Made by a program: the position numbers and the translations under genes. This document shows, in pieces, positions 1-6,876 of a stretch of 8,485 nucleotides of DNA. The stretch is taken from positions 1 to 8,485 of the forward strand of contig NZOF01000027.1 of NCBI GenBank assembly GCA_002695185.1, in the 5' to 3' direction. This DNA comes from Erythrobacter sp. GTDB taxonomy: Bacteria; Pseudomonadota; Alphaproteobacteria; Sphingomonadales; Sphingomonadaceae. Numbering within the stretch: position 1 is the first letter of the stretch; each line of letters opens with the position of its first letter. The notes beneath the pieces are model-generated. The model saw only the letters and a list, made by a program, of their open reading frames with translations, had not been told where the DNA came from and searched no databases.

Positions 1-90
1 GGCCATCTTCAACAAACCAGCATCATATTATCTGAAAAGGGGGTCCCTCTTCGACGCCGATCGGGGGTCCCTTTTGAACGCCGTTTGACA
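1..90. mobile_element. possible end of an IS21-family insertion sequence
   Basis: The stretch ends in TTGACA at base 90 and holds two tandem copies of a 24-base unit beginning gggggtccct. Several repeats inside a terminus that closes with CA are typical of IS21-family elements, whose IstA transposase binds multiple terminal repeats. From memory, many members have ends reading TGTCAAACGGCG, which is the reverse complement of the bases just before position 90. The istA/istB genes would lie left of the window. No part of a transposase can be recognised in the first 38 bases, so this is inferred from the terminus alone. Confidence 0.42.
39..85. repeat. two tandem imperfect 24-base repeats
   Basis: Copy one (39-61) and copy two (63-85) both start with gggggtccct, followed by a diverged t/c-rich stretch and then acgccg. 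The period is 24 bases, a little over two helical turns. This fits repeated transposase binding sites at an insertion-sequence end. The repeat itself is directly visible; the function is inferred. Confidence 0.75.
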
Positions 91-205
91 TCCTTGAGCG
101 AGGGATACCTTCGACCTTTGCACTGCCGAAGCATTTGCAACTGCGAGATCGGCCGGACGAACTCGATCATGACGGCTTTGCGATGTTTTGGGGGCGAGAT
201 GACTG

Positions 206-490
206 ATGCCAAAAGTACAGCCTCGGTCGCCGGTTCCCCCTGATGCTGACCTCGCTGAATGGCTGCTCGTCACCAGTATGAGAACGTTTGATCCGGCCCG
301 CAAGGAACTGCGCTTGGCGGGGAGAATCTTCAATGATCAACGCCAGCGCTACCCTGATGGCAAATGGGTCATCACCTCGGCTCTCCGAACACCGATGCGC
401 CTTATTGTGCCGCGCGGGCTGATACGTACTCAGAACACCCGCTATCGTCTCCGCGAGAGAGGCACGCGGGAGGATATCACGCTCGACTGA
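206..490 (+). CDS. small conserved hypothetical protein (possibly DUF6634-like)
   Basis: This encodes 94 residues with no signal peptide or membrane segment. The second half (about residues 45-85) reads FNDQRQRYPDGKW, then VITSALRT, then RGLIRTQNTRYRL. That arrangement, a DG-W-TS block followed by R-T-NT-YRL, resembles small proteins common on alphaproteobacterial plasmids and islands that I recall as DUF6634. The family assignment is tentative and no biochemical role is known to me. The ATG at 206 follows a GGCGAG ribosome-binding sequence (193-198) with 7-base spacing. The stop is 12 bases before the next gene, which lies on the same strand, so the two are probably cotranscribed. Confidence 0.6.
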   Translation: MPKVQPRSPVPPDADLAEWLLVTSMRTFDPARKELRLAGRIFNDQRQRYPDGKWVITSALRTPMRLIVPRGLIRTQNTRYRLRERGTREDITLD

Positions 491-502
491 GCAGGAGATC
501 AG

Positions 503-775
503 ATGCTTGTCGTGAAAGTCGAAATATGGCCGGGAGGCCATGAAGCCAGTGCGTTTGAAATCGGGCGCATGGAAGTCGTCAATGAGAGCGGTCTATCGCA
601 GGTGAGCGGCTATTCCGCCCATATTATTCAGCGAGACACGCCGCGATTGCAGGTGGCAGCATTCGATCTTCGCACGCAGGTACGTTCGCATGCTCGCAGC
701 GATGGACCTTGGGCGCTTGTAAAGAGGGTGCTCGATCAAATTCGCAATGCGCAAGGGCGCGTCGTCATTGACTAG
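503..775 (+). CDS. small conserved hypothetical protein
   Basis: This encodes 90 residues starting MLVVKVEIWPGG, followed by a FEIGRMEVVNESGL block and a C-terminal stretch with PWALVKRVLDQI. The opening pattern (hydrophobic strand, WPGG, then IGR and a second strand) is one I associate with short alphaproteobacterial accessory-genome proteins of unknown function, probably a small beta-rich fold. There are no catalytic motifs, signal peptide or membrane helix. The start is well supported: AGGAG at 493-497 lies 5 bases before the ATG. It sits 12 bases after the preceding gene, so a two-gene operon is likely. Coding status is good; function is unknown. Confidence 0.62.
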   Translation: MLVVKVEIWPGGHEASAFEIGRMEVVNESGLSQVSGYSAHIIQRDTPRLQVAAFDLRTQVRSHARSDGPWALVKRVLDQIRNAQGRVVID

Positions 776-846
776 CGGGGCGGTCCTATGACTTGGACGA
801 GCTCCTCACCGGAATGAAGCCAGATACATTCCCGAAGTCCATCGAC
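772..846 (+). pseudogene. possible C-terminal remnant of an AbrB/MazE-type antitoxin
   Basis: Read in one plus-strand frame, bases 787-846 give YDLDELLTGMKPDTFPKSID and a stop. This looks like the flexible toxin-neutralising tail of MazE/AbrB-fold antitoxins (Y-L-ELL-G-P pattern). No start codon or DNA-binding N-terminal domain precedes it: the frame hits a stop at 769-771, inside the end of the neighbouring gene. No toxin gene follows. If real, it is what is left after a deletion joined it to the gene at 503-775. The match rests on about 15 residues and could be chance. Confidence 0.25.
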
Positions 847-913
847 TGAATCACCTGCCGTGAGCGAAATGCGGTAAGCTTCTCAATGATGTAAAGTCGA
901 AGAAAGGAGCAGA

Positions 914-1129
914 ATGATTATCACCCTCTCCGACCTTCTGGCCGGCATTCGAGCCCGGAAGACCACGCTCGGTATCATCGACACGCCCGAACGCGCAAAA
1001 CAGATGCGTAACACGGGTTTACGACGCACGCCCCGCAAACGCGCTATGCTGGACCGGATAGATGAGCGGACGCGCGCAGTTGGCGTAGAGCGATCAGCAG
1101 AACACGACATTAAATTGGGCGGAAAATGA
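914..1129 (+). CDS. small basic hypothetical protein
   Basis: This encodes 71 residues, strongly basic, with an Arg/Lys-rich middle (residues 26-52, including GLRRTPRKRAMLDRI) and no membrane segment. It probably forms short helices and could bind nucleic acid, but no family is recognised. The start is well supported by AAAGGAG at 903-909, 4 bases before the ATG. A strong hairpin terminator begins at its stop codon, which supports a real transcript ending here. It is separated by 138 bases from the upstream small gene, so it may have its own promoter, which I could not identify. Confidence 0.58.
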   Translation: MIITLSDLLAGIRARKTTLGIIDTPERAKQMRNTGLRRTPRKRAMLDRIDERTRAVGVERSAEHDIKLGGK

Positions 1130-1161
1130 AAGGACGACGGCTCTCGTCCGTCGTTCTTTTT
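1130..1161 (+). terminator. Rho-independent terminator after the 914-1129 gene
   Basis: A near-perfect stem pairs 1130-1140 with 1148-1158 (core ACGACGG/CCGTCGT, one G-T wobble) around a 7-base loop, followed by a run of five T at 1157-1161. It begins directly after the TGA of the plus-strand gene. A weaker T-rich tract on the opposite strand means it could also stop minus-strand transcripts arriving from the gene at 1615-1190. Confidence 0.85.
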
Positions 1162-1189
1162 ACCAGGTTAGATCGCTCTGGCGTCTGCT

Positions 1190-1615
1190 TTAATGAACGC
1201 TATCCTCGAAATGGAAGAGAACAGACAGCTGATCTGTGCTCAAATCGTTGAACTCGGAAATGGAGAATATATTCGGCCGTAAGGCCAAAGTTATCATCGG
1301 GCCGGTAACAATTATGACTGGCGGATATCCTCCATACTCACGCGGATCAGAAGCGTCTCGACCCAATGCTCCGAGTAAGCTATCCCTTATATGCATCCGG
1401 TCCACAATATTCGGCGGAAGGATGAACACTTGAGTGGGATTGATGAGGTTGTCGCGAATTTGATCAAGCATCTCAGCTCCAGCATCCGCCACCATTGCTC
1501 GATCCTGGGCTTGCACGATTGTGGTTCTGAAACCCGCAGAATGCAAAGTCATCTCGATACTTCTGTTGAGGGCAGGATCATCAACCGCCGTAACAACTTG
1601 AATTAGATCAGTCAT
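1190..1615 (-). CDS. hypothetical protein, unknown function
   Basis: This encodes 141 residues from the ATG at 1615 (MTDLIQVVTAVDDPALN...). The frame stays open to an ATG at 1666, but 1615 is preferred because the predicted protein then starts directly with a strand-helix pattern and a GGGA lies about 8-10 bases upstream. The start remains uncertain. The first 35 residues faintly resemble a response-regulator receiver opening (hydrophobic strand, DDP, helix, AGF). However, the expected phosphoacceptor Asp and Lys positions are not evident, so I do not call it one. A second hydrophobic strand (PPVIIVTGPMI) lies near residue 100. It sits between the recombinase operon and the cargo genes, is transcribed in the operon direction, and is 214 bases beyond the last operon gene. 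No recognised family. Confidence 0.5.
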   Translation of the reverse strand: MTDLIQVVTAVDDPALNRSIEMTLHSAGFRTTIVQAQDRAMVADAGAEMLDQIRDNLINPTQVFILPPNIVDRMHIRDSLLGALGRDASDPREYGGYPPVIIVTGPMITLALRPNIFSISEFNDLSTDQLSVLFHFEDSVH

Positions 1616-1829
1616 AGATATAAATCCCATTGCCGAAGAAGGGCCTATAAATGCCGAATCTGGCATCGACTGTCATTTAATTGACTGTCCTATAATGAGA
1701 AAAATGGGTTTTTCGGTGTTTTGAACTGATCTCGCATTTGCAACCAAAGGCACGTGGACAATACGGTCACTCGACGATCTCCCGGAGAAAAGCGAGAATG
1801 CACGGCGGCATCGGAACCTCCGAAATTCA
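1616..1829. other. intergenic stretch downstream of the recombinase operon
   Basis: There is no convincing gene here. It holds two direct copies of gactgtc (1668-1674 and 1683-1689, 15 bases apart) and a TATAAT at 1691-1696. There is also an A/T hairpin (gaaaaa/tttttc near 1698-1713) and a weak inverted repeat (tcgga/tccga near 1813-1825) that lacks a T-run. A terminator for the operon or a promoter for the 1615-1190 gene would be expected here, but neither is clear. Confidence 0.4.
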
Positions 1830-2444
1830 TTACTTATTCGCGCCCGAAGGGAAATCCACCACGTTATCCTGCTCGACTGGGCGCAGGCTGATGATGACCC
1901 GCTTGAGATCAATTACTTCATCGATCAAGCGCTGGTTCTTATCCCTCTCAGATTGCAGTTCGATCTGACAGATTCGGAGATCACGTTCGGCCTGAATGAG
2001 CTTATATTCATTCGCGGCAAATTTCTCCGCAATATCATCGCGCTCGGCAAATGCCCTTTTGGCAAATGAAAGTGGCTTCTCCTGTGCGGCCGTGGCTTCT
2101 CCCGTATCATCGTGAGCAACCGGGGCTGGTCTTGCACGATCTGCACACCTTTCTGCTGCCCATGAGACCAAGCGATCGACGGCGCGAAGGGATTTCTTGT
2201 GATACGGCCTGTTGAGAGTGTTTTTGTCTACGTCGGCGCGACGAAGTACCTCACGCCTAGATAGTTTGAACTGCTTCGGCCCATCACCTCGATCGACAAT
2301 GTAGCGGCAGCGCCCTGTCAATGCGTCCGCCGTCCCTCTAATTTCGCGCCGAATCTGGACGATCGTCGCGGAGAGCTTCCGCCTAATTTTCTCGCGTTGC
2401 GCCGCCGCATTGGCCTGCTGCAAAGACAGTTCTGGTTCGCTCAT
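1830..2444 (-). CDS. SRAP/TnpC-like recombination accessory protein
   Basis: This encodes 204 residues with two visible parts. The N-terminal 110 residues are basic and contain a helix-turn-helix-like stretch (about 62-95: LSRREVLRRADVDKNTLNR...). The C-terminal part (about 135-190) is highly charged, with repeated E, R, K and hydrophobics at heptad-like spacing, so a coiled coil that would support dimerisation is likely. Small accessory proteins with this layout follow the large recombinases in Tn554 (TnpC) and in SE elements, where from memory the last gene is called srap. Its ATG overlaps the stop of the preceding recombinase (ATGA, 2441-2444) and has no strong ribosome-binding sequence, so translation is probably coupled. 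Likely role: DNA-binding cofactor for excision or integration. Assignment is by context and architecture, not by a diagnostic motif. Confidence 0.7.
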   Translation of the reverse strand: MSEPELSLQQANAAAQREKIRRKLSATIVQIRREIRGTADALTGRCRYIVDRGDGPKQFKLSRREVLRRADVDKNTLNRPYHKKSLRAVDRLVSWAAERCADRARPAPVAHDDTGEATAAQEKPLSFAKRAFAERDDIAEKFAANEYKLIQAERDLRICQIELQSERDKNQRLIDEVIDLKRVIISLRPVEQDNVVDFPSGANK

Positions 2445-4486
2445 GCGGCTTTGCTGATCAGGGCAAGGAAGCGATCATCATTGCGATAGTGATCCTTGAT
2501 TTCAGGAAAAATTTCAACTTGATCGAGGATCTGAGCAGCGAAGAATTTCCGCGGCAAATCGAGTTTGTCCACGATGGCCTCGTGGTAGTGGTCGAACAGG
2601 TCCTCAATAGTCTCGTAGACCTCGTCGATCCGGAGCGACAGGTCCAAGCGAAAGCGGCACTTGGATTGGCATGCTGCGGGATCGATCTGGCGACCGCCAA
2701 CTGCGCAAAGACCCGTCTGCTCCAATGCTCGAATGCAAACAACGCCAGGATAGATAATCTTAATGTCCATTGCGCCATCCAGCAGCTTCGCGGTCACGAA
2801 CTGCATGAGGGTAACGCGTTGGGCCCGTTCGTTGAAAGGGATGTTCAGCTCGTCAAAGAAGCGGTCTCGTTGGGACCGGAGGGTGGCCGATGCAGGTCCG
2901 GCACTCCGGTCGAGATCCTCGACAATGTTGAGGGCGACTTCGACTCGACGCTCGCCGAGCATTTCACGCAAGTCCGCGAGAATACCCGGGTCCGCCAACA
3001 GATAGCGCATGGTCGTCATAATGTCGGAGTGACCGAACATTTCCATGACCAGCATAGGAGCGCCGGTGAGAGCCAGCAAGGCGAGTCGGGCTATCGTTTT
3101 TCGGTACCGATGCGGATGTGCTGTACCATCGTTAAGGTGGGCTAGGCCGTGTCGCTCTGCGAACTGGGTACAACGATAGTGGGGGCTGATGCGGGCCACG
3201 CCAGCACTCGTTCCGCTCATGCTCCACCAGAAACCGTCGCTGTCACGCGGCCCTAGCACTTCCGCCAATTTTGCCTGAGTTTTGAGCCAGCCGACGACCT
3301 GCGCGGGTATAGGCCAATTCCGTTTATCGCCGAGGGAGGTCCGAGACGGTTTCATCGTCCGGCCTTCGACGATGCCAAACTCGTCCACCGTGCCAGCTTC
3401 CCTTAAAACGACCGAGCGCTTGAGCGAAAGGACTTCGCTCTTCCGTCCTCCGGACAGCAATAGAAGAATGTGTAAAATTGAGTCAACGTGCCGGCTGATC
3501 AGACGTTCAAGCTCGTCCCATTTTGTCGGCGGGAACACTAGACAATCGCAAGTAAATGGTATTTCAGTGAGCGGCGACCCATCAGATTTAGTCCATTTGA
3601 AGTCCGCGAGCTTCTGTTTCCACGCCTCGGTGCGCGCTAATCGTACAGTCTGGGGTTTCGGCGCACCTTTTCGTCCGCGAGGAAACCATTCTGCGCGATT
3701 TTCTTCCATATCTGGATGATTTTCGAAAATGGTGGCGAGATTGGGACCGATTTCATTCAGGTAGAAGTAGCACCGACGACCCATTTCCGTGACGTATCTG
3801 TCAGATAAAGGGAGGTATGTTACATCACTGGGAGGAGCTTCGATTTCATTGGAGTAATTCTCGTGATCATCGAAGGCATCAGAAATATCATCGGCGATAA
3901 AGGCGTCGCCTCCACTATTGCCTGCCGATGGAAGAGACTGTCCAGGGTAGTCAGCAATGAAGCCTCGGCGCCCATATTCAGCGAGCCCTTGCAGGTGCGT
4001 CAATAGTCTAGTGGTATGCTTTTTACGCCCCTTCGACGCTGCATCGAGCAATTCATCCCAATCAGTGGCGCTGAGTGACGCAAAAGAAAACTTTCCACGA
4101 GCAATCATATCGCCAGCAAACTCGTTCAGAACGCTCTGTCTCGCTTTCAGTCCAGGCAAGCGAATAGGGTTCTTGATCGGCGCCACCATCGATAGCACAA
4201 GAAAGCGCTTGATCGTGTTTAGCAGTCCATCGCCTCCCAGCGCTCTCAGGTCGCAGGGTAGGCGATGACAAATGCTGCGTTGGGATGGTTGAAGATGTGG
4301 CATCAATTCTTCTGGCCACAGCCAATCATCGTCGCTCATTTTGCTGCCGGGGTGTGTAGCAGTCGGTAGGGTGATGATTGCGTTTTCTGGGATAGCCAGA
4401 TTTGCGTCCGATAGTCTATCGAGCGCTAATGCCTCCTCCTGAAGGAATACCTCATGGCAATAGTCCAGAAAGAGGTCGATCTTCAT
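2441..4486 (-). CDS. IntB-like large tyrosine recombinase
   Basis: This encodes 681 residues, about twice a standard phage integrase. A roughly 320-residue N-terminal region (with an acidic linker near 190-218) precedes the catalytic domain (about 335-500). The full active site is visible: Arg348 in SGGRKSEVL, a candidate beta-strand Lys388, His459-x-x-Arg462 in HRYRK, His486 in FGHSD, and nucleophile Tyr495 in MRYL. A C-terminal extension of about 185 residues carries four cysteines (584, 593, 606, 610; spacing C-x8-C-x12-C-x3-C), possibly zinc-binding. It should cut and rejoin DNA through a 3'-phosphotyrosine link at the element ends. The start ATG overlaps the upstream stop (ATGA) and is preceded by GAGGGA 7 bases upstream. 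Size and order match IntB of SEs and resemble Tn554 TnpB. Active chemistry is well supported; the IntB name is by synteny. Confidence 0.85.
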   Translation of the reverse strand: MKIDLFLDYCHEVFLQEEALALDRLSDANLAIPENAIITLPTATHPGSKMSDDDWLWPEELMPHLQPSQRSICHRLPCDLRALGGDGLLNTIKRFLVLSMVAPIKNPIRLPGLKARQSVLNEFAGDMIARGKFSFASLSATDWDELLDAASKGRKKHTTRLLTHLQGLAEYGRRGFIADYPGQSLPSAGNSGGDAFIADDISDAFDDHENYSNEIEAPPSDVTYLPLSDRYVTEMGRRCYFYLNEIGPNLATIFENHPDMEENRAEWFPRGRKGAPKPQTVRLARTEAWKQKLADFKWTKSDGSPLTEIPFTCDCLVFPPTKWDELERLISRHVDSILHILLLLSGGRKSEVLSLKRSVVLREAGTVDEFGIVEGRTMKPSRTSLGDKRNWPIPAQVVGWLKTQAKLAEVLGPRDSDGFWWSMSGTSAGVARISPHYRCTQFAERHGLAHLNDGTAHPHRYRKTIARLALLALTGAPMLVMEMFGHSDIMTTMRYLLADPGILADLREMLGERRVEVALNIVEDLDRSAGPASATLRSQRDRFFDELNIPFNERAQRVTLMQFVTAKLLDGAMDIKIIYPGVVCIRALEQTGLCAVGGRQIDPAACQSKCRFRLDLSLRIDEVYETIEDLFDHYHEAIVDKLDLPRKFFAAQILDQVEIFPEIKDHYRNDDRFLALISKAA

Positions 4487-6864
4487 GCTACGATCCCTCG
4501 ATTAGCTAGCCTTCGGGCGCCTACGGAGGCGGTGCCAAACATTGGCCGAGGCGGGCGCGCCTTTACTGCCTTGATGGCATCAGCTTGCACCTTGGGCGCG
4601 TACTGCCTGAAAATTTCTTCGGCTGCCTCGAGCCGCTCCCCATAGTCGCTTTCAGTCCATGCAATGATATCAATCGAGGATTTGAGCTGCTCAAGCCGGG
4701 ATATTTCTCGCGCCACATAGATTGCTGTATCAAATGTGGGGTAAGCCCGACTGCACCCATCATAGCAATTCTGCACAGTGCACATCTCTCCGTGTCGGTG
4801 GGATGGGTCGATATGGGCATCCGGCTTTGTTGGATCCGAGCACTGCATGCCTTGGGCGGATATGGAGGTGCCTGACGCCAGTGTGCCACCCTCTTCCTCC
4901 GTTAGGCGGCCGCTGGAAACCAAGCTTCGGATGATATCGGGAGCAGTCGACTGACCAGTCTGGAATTGCCGCAATAGTGCTCCGCCCAGATCGAGCCAGT
5001 CACGACGATGCCTAGACCGTCGCTTTTGATTGGCGATATAGGTGATCAAGGAGGCGAAATCGCTGTGGCCTAGCGCGATCTTCGTCAGGATGAGATTGGC
5101 CCCGGACTTCTCGTACGCGAAGATTGCCCAAGCCCGGCGGGTCATACCCTGACTTAGCTTTACCGGATCCCCGTTTGAGCGCTTGACGCCGGATGTGGCG
5201 AGAGCTGCGTTGAGAGTGGGCCAGTCGATTGCCAGTTCGGCGATCGAGCCATCATCTTGGACCACGAGCCAGGCCCTGTTCTGAAGGTCACGAAGCCGAG
5301 GCAGAGTTTGGCGAAGGGCCATGCGCTCCTGGGCGCTAAGTCCGCTAGACTTGTCCCGAATGGTCGCTTCGATAACGTGAATGCGCTTTCCGAGCATGAG
5401 CCGCAGAGGCTCCGTCCATGCGATGACACGGCGCATGATATCAAAAGCCGTGAAATCCTTGTTCGTGCTGCTTTGAGCTGTTTGGATTTTTCCCGCAGCG
5501 CGGTTCTTTACGGCGTAGATATCAACGTAAGTTCCATTCTCACCGTGAATAGGGTGAGGTCTATGCCAGTTGCCTGGCACGATCTCTAAAGCAGTTGATG
5601 CATTGAAGCCGGTTCTTAACAGAAAGAGTGCGAATGCACACTGCAGCTCTTGCTTTGTGGCAAGCGCCAAATGAAGTAATTTATGCTGCTCAGTCATGCT
5701 AAGCCGACCGCTTTTAAGCCCATCTAGAAAAATGTGGCATCTTTCTAGAGCTTCTTTAGTTCGATCGTTCGCGCAGTAATACTGATTCTTCCGATGATGA
5801 TATATGTGGTCTATCCATCCTGCTTTCACCAGTGCCTTACCGTCCCTCGTCAGCGCCTGATGCGGTACGCCCGAAGCGTCGACACCGTCGTTACCCACTG
5901 CCAAGGGGCCCTGAAGTACGGCCGAGATGATCTTAGCACGATACTCCACTACTATCGGAAGATCCGTCCGGCCGCCTGGGGCAGGAGACAGAAAGTCGTC
6001 CTGAATGACTCTATTTGGGTATCTGTCGAAGAAGGCTGGCGGAGACACTCGAAGAACGGCAGTCTTTGCAAAGCGATGGCTAGAATCTAGTTCCCGCCAC
6101 AAGTGGCCATACTCGATAACGCGCCGTTCACGAGACTCGTCCGTATCGGCATTTACGCCCCCTCCGACATGCTCGACTGCGGTCGGCACACCGTCTTTAG
6201 GAGGAGATGAGGCCTCGTCCGGTAGGAGATAGCGGCCTTCTGCAATCCGCGTGGTTGCGCTCTTCAGTGACGCGATAAGGGCCTCGCCTATGATCCTGTA
6301 GTCGTCGTCTTCTCCATCGATGTCGTCTGTACGATCCCAGTTGTTGCTTCCCTTGCTTTGGGGAAAGCGATTCGGAGCAAGGATAAAATTTCCGGGCAGT
6401 TCACCGAATTTTTCCTGCGCGGCGGAACGAGCGACGCGCGCGCATTGCGAATATACGCGGGAGAGAACATCGCCTTCGATCTGCTTGGGGAGCCAAGCTT
6501 CGAACAAGCCCCAAATGGCACCAGGCAGGTCCTCGACAGCGCCGTCGAACGAAATGGAGCTAACCGGATCTTGACCACTTCCACTAGTTGCTTCGAGCCA
6601 GTCAAGGAAGAGGAAGAGGTGGGTAAGATCGGATGCCAAGTTTTTAAACGTATCGTGCGTTATCCGCCTTTCTCTCGTGATCCGGCGGAGGCCAAGAATG
6701 AGGTCTAATCCGAGAACAGGGCGCGGCAGTATTTGACGCCCTAATCGTCCGGTCCGGCCAAGAACGAAGTGGCCGCAATCTTCTTCCCAGGCCATTGGTG
6801 GCCGAGTACTGCTGCCTTTGGATCGGCCGCGGACGAAATAATCGTGTTGGTTTGTCGTGATCAT
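4483..6864 (-). CDS. Tfp-like tyrosine-recombinase-fold protein, catalytic site degenerate
   Basis: This encodes 793 residues. The catalytic-like domain (about 395-615) is recognisable from LLRTGFNASTALEI and from a later block aligning with the other recombinases. The box I Arg is replaced by Asn421, and the first His of HxxR by Met574, while Arg577, His600 (GHSD) and Tyr609 (ITYI) are kept. GHSD and the Tyr have exactly the same spacing as in the neighbouring IntB-like protein. Loss of the box I Arg should abolish normal strand cleavage. A role as structural partner in the synaptic complex fits the Tfp protein of SEs, recalled as a tyrosine-recombinase-fold protein between IntA and IntB. 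A C-terminal cysteine cluster (675, 695, 700, 704) parallels that of IntB. The ATG has GAGGA 9 bases upstream, formed partly by the preceding stop; the gap to the first gene is 12 bases. Confidence 0.8.
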   Translation of the reverse strand: MITTNQHDYFVRGRSKGSSTRPPMAWEEDCGHFVLGRTGRLGRQILPRPVLGLDLILGLRRITRERRITHDTFKNLASDLTHLFLFLDWLEATSGSGQDPVSSISFDGAVEDLPGAIWGLFEAWLPKQIEGDVLSRVYSQCARVARSAAQEKFGELPGNFILAPNRFPQSKGSNNWDRTDDIDGEDDDYRIIGEALIASLKSATTRIAEGRYLLPDEASSPPKDGVPTAVEHVGGGVNADTDESRERRVIEYGHLWRELDSSHRFAKTAVLRVSPPAFFDRYPNRVIQDDFLSPAPGGRTDLPIVVEYRAKIISAVLQGPLAVGNDGVDASGVPHQALTRDGKALVKAGWIDHIYHHRKNQYYCANDRTKEALERCHIFLDGLKSGRLSMTEQHKLLHLALATKQELQCAFALFLLRTGFNASTALEIVPGNWHRPHPIHGENGTYVDIYAVKNRAAGKIQTAQSSTNKDFTAFDIMRRVIAWTEPLRLMLGKRIHVIEATIRDKSSGLSAQERMALRQTLPRLRDLQNRAWLVVQDDGSIAELAIDWPTLNAALATSGVKRSNGDPVKLSQGMTRRAWAIFAYEKSGANLILTKIALGHSDFASLITYIANQKRRSRHRRDWLDLGGALLRQFQTGQSTAPDIIRSLVSSGRLTEEEGGTLASGTSISAQGMQCSDPTKPDAHIDPSHRHGEMCTVQNCYDGCSRAYPTFDTAIYVAREISRLEQLKSSIDIIAWTESDYGERLEAAEEIFRQYAPKVQADAIKAVKARPPRPMFGTASVGARRLANRGIVA

Positions 6865-6876
6865 TCCAGTCAGTCC

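Noticed and set aside
85..113. Outward promoter from the insertion-sequence end (TTGACA at 85-90)
   Set aside because: The -35 match is perfect but no -10-like hexamer lies at 16-18 bases; the best candidate, TACCTT, is only 15 bases away.
28..541. Minus-strand open frames across the first 540 bases
   Set aside because: They overlap the two plus-strand small genes, which have better ribosome-binding sites and more protein-like sequences.
1682..1696. Promoter from TTGACT plus TATAAT on the plus strand
   Set aside because: The two hexamers are only 3 bases apart, so they cannot form one promoter, and no plus-strand gene follows.
2489..3145. Plus-strand open frame of 218 codons
   Set aside because: It lies wholly opposite the C-terminal half of the IntB-like recombinase, whose frame has clear catalytic motifs; the plus-strand product shows no recognisable domain.
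3282..3719. Plus-strand open frame of 145 codons
   Set aside because: Antisense to the core region of the IntB-like recombinase; Ser/Arg-rich composition typical of a shadow frame.
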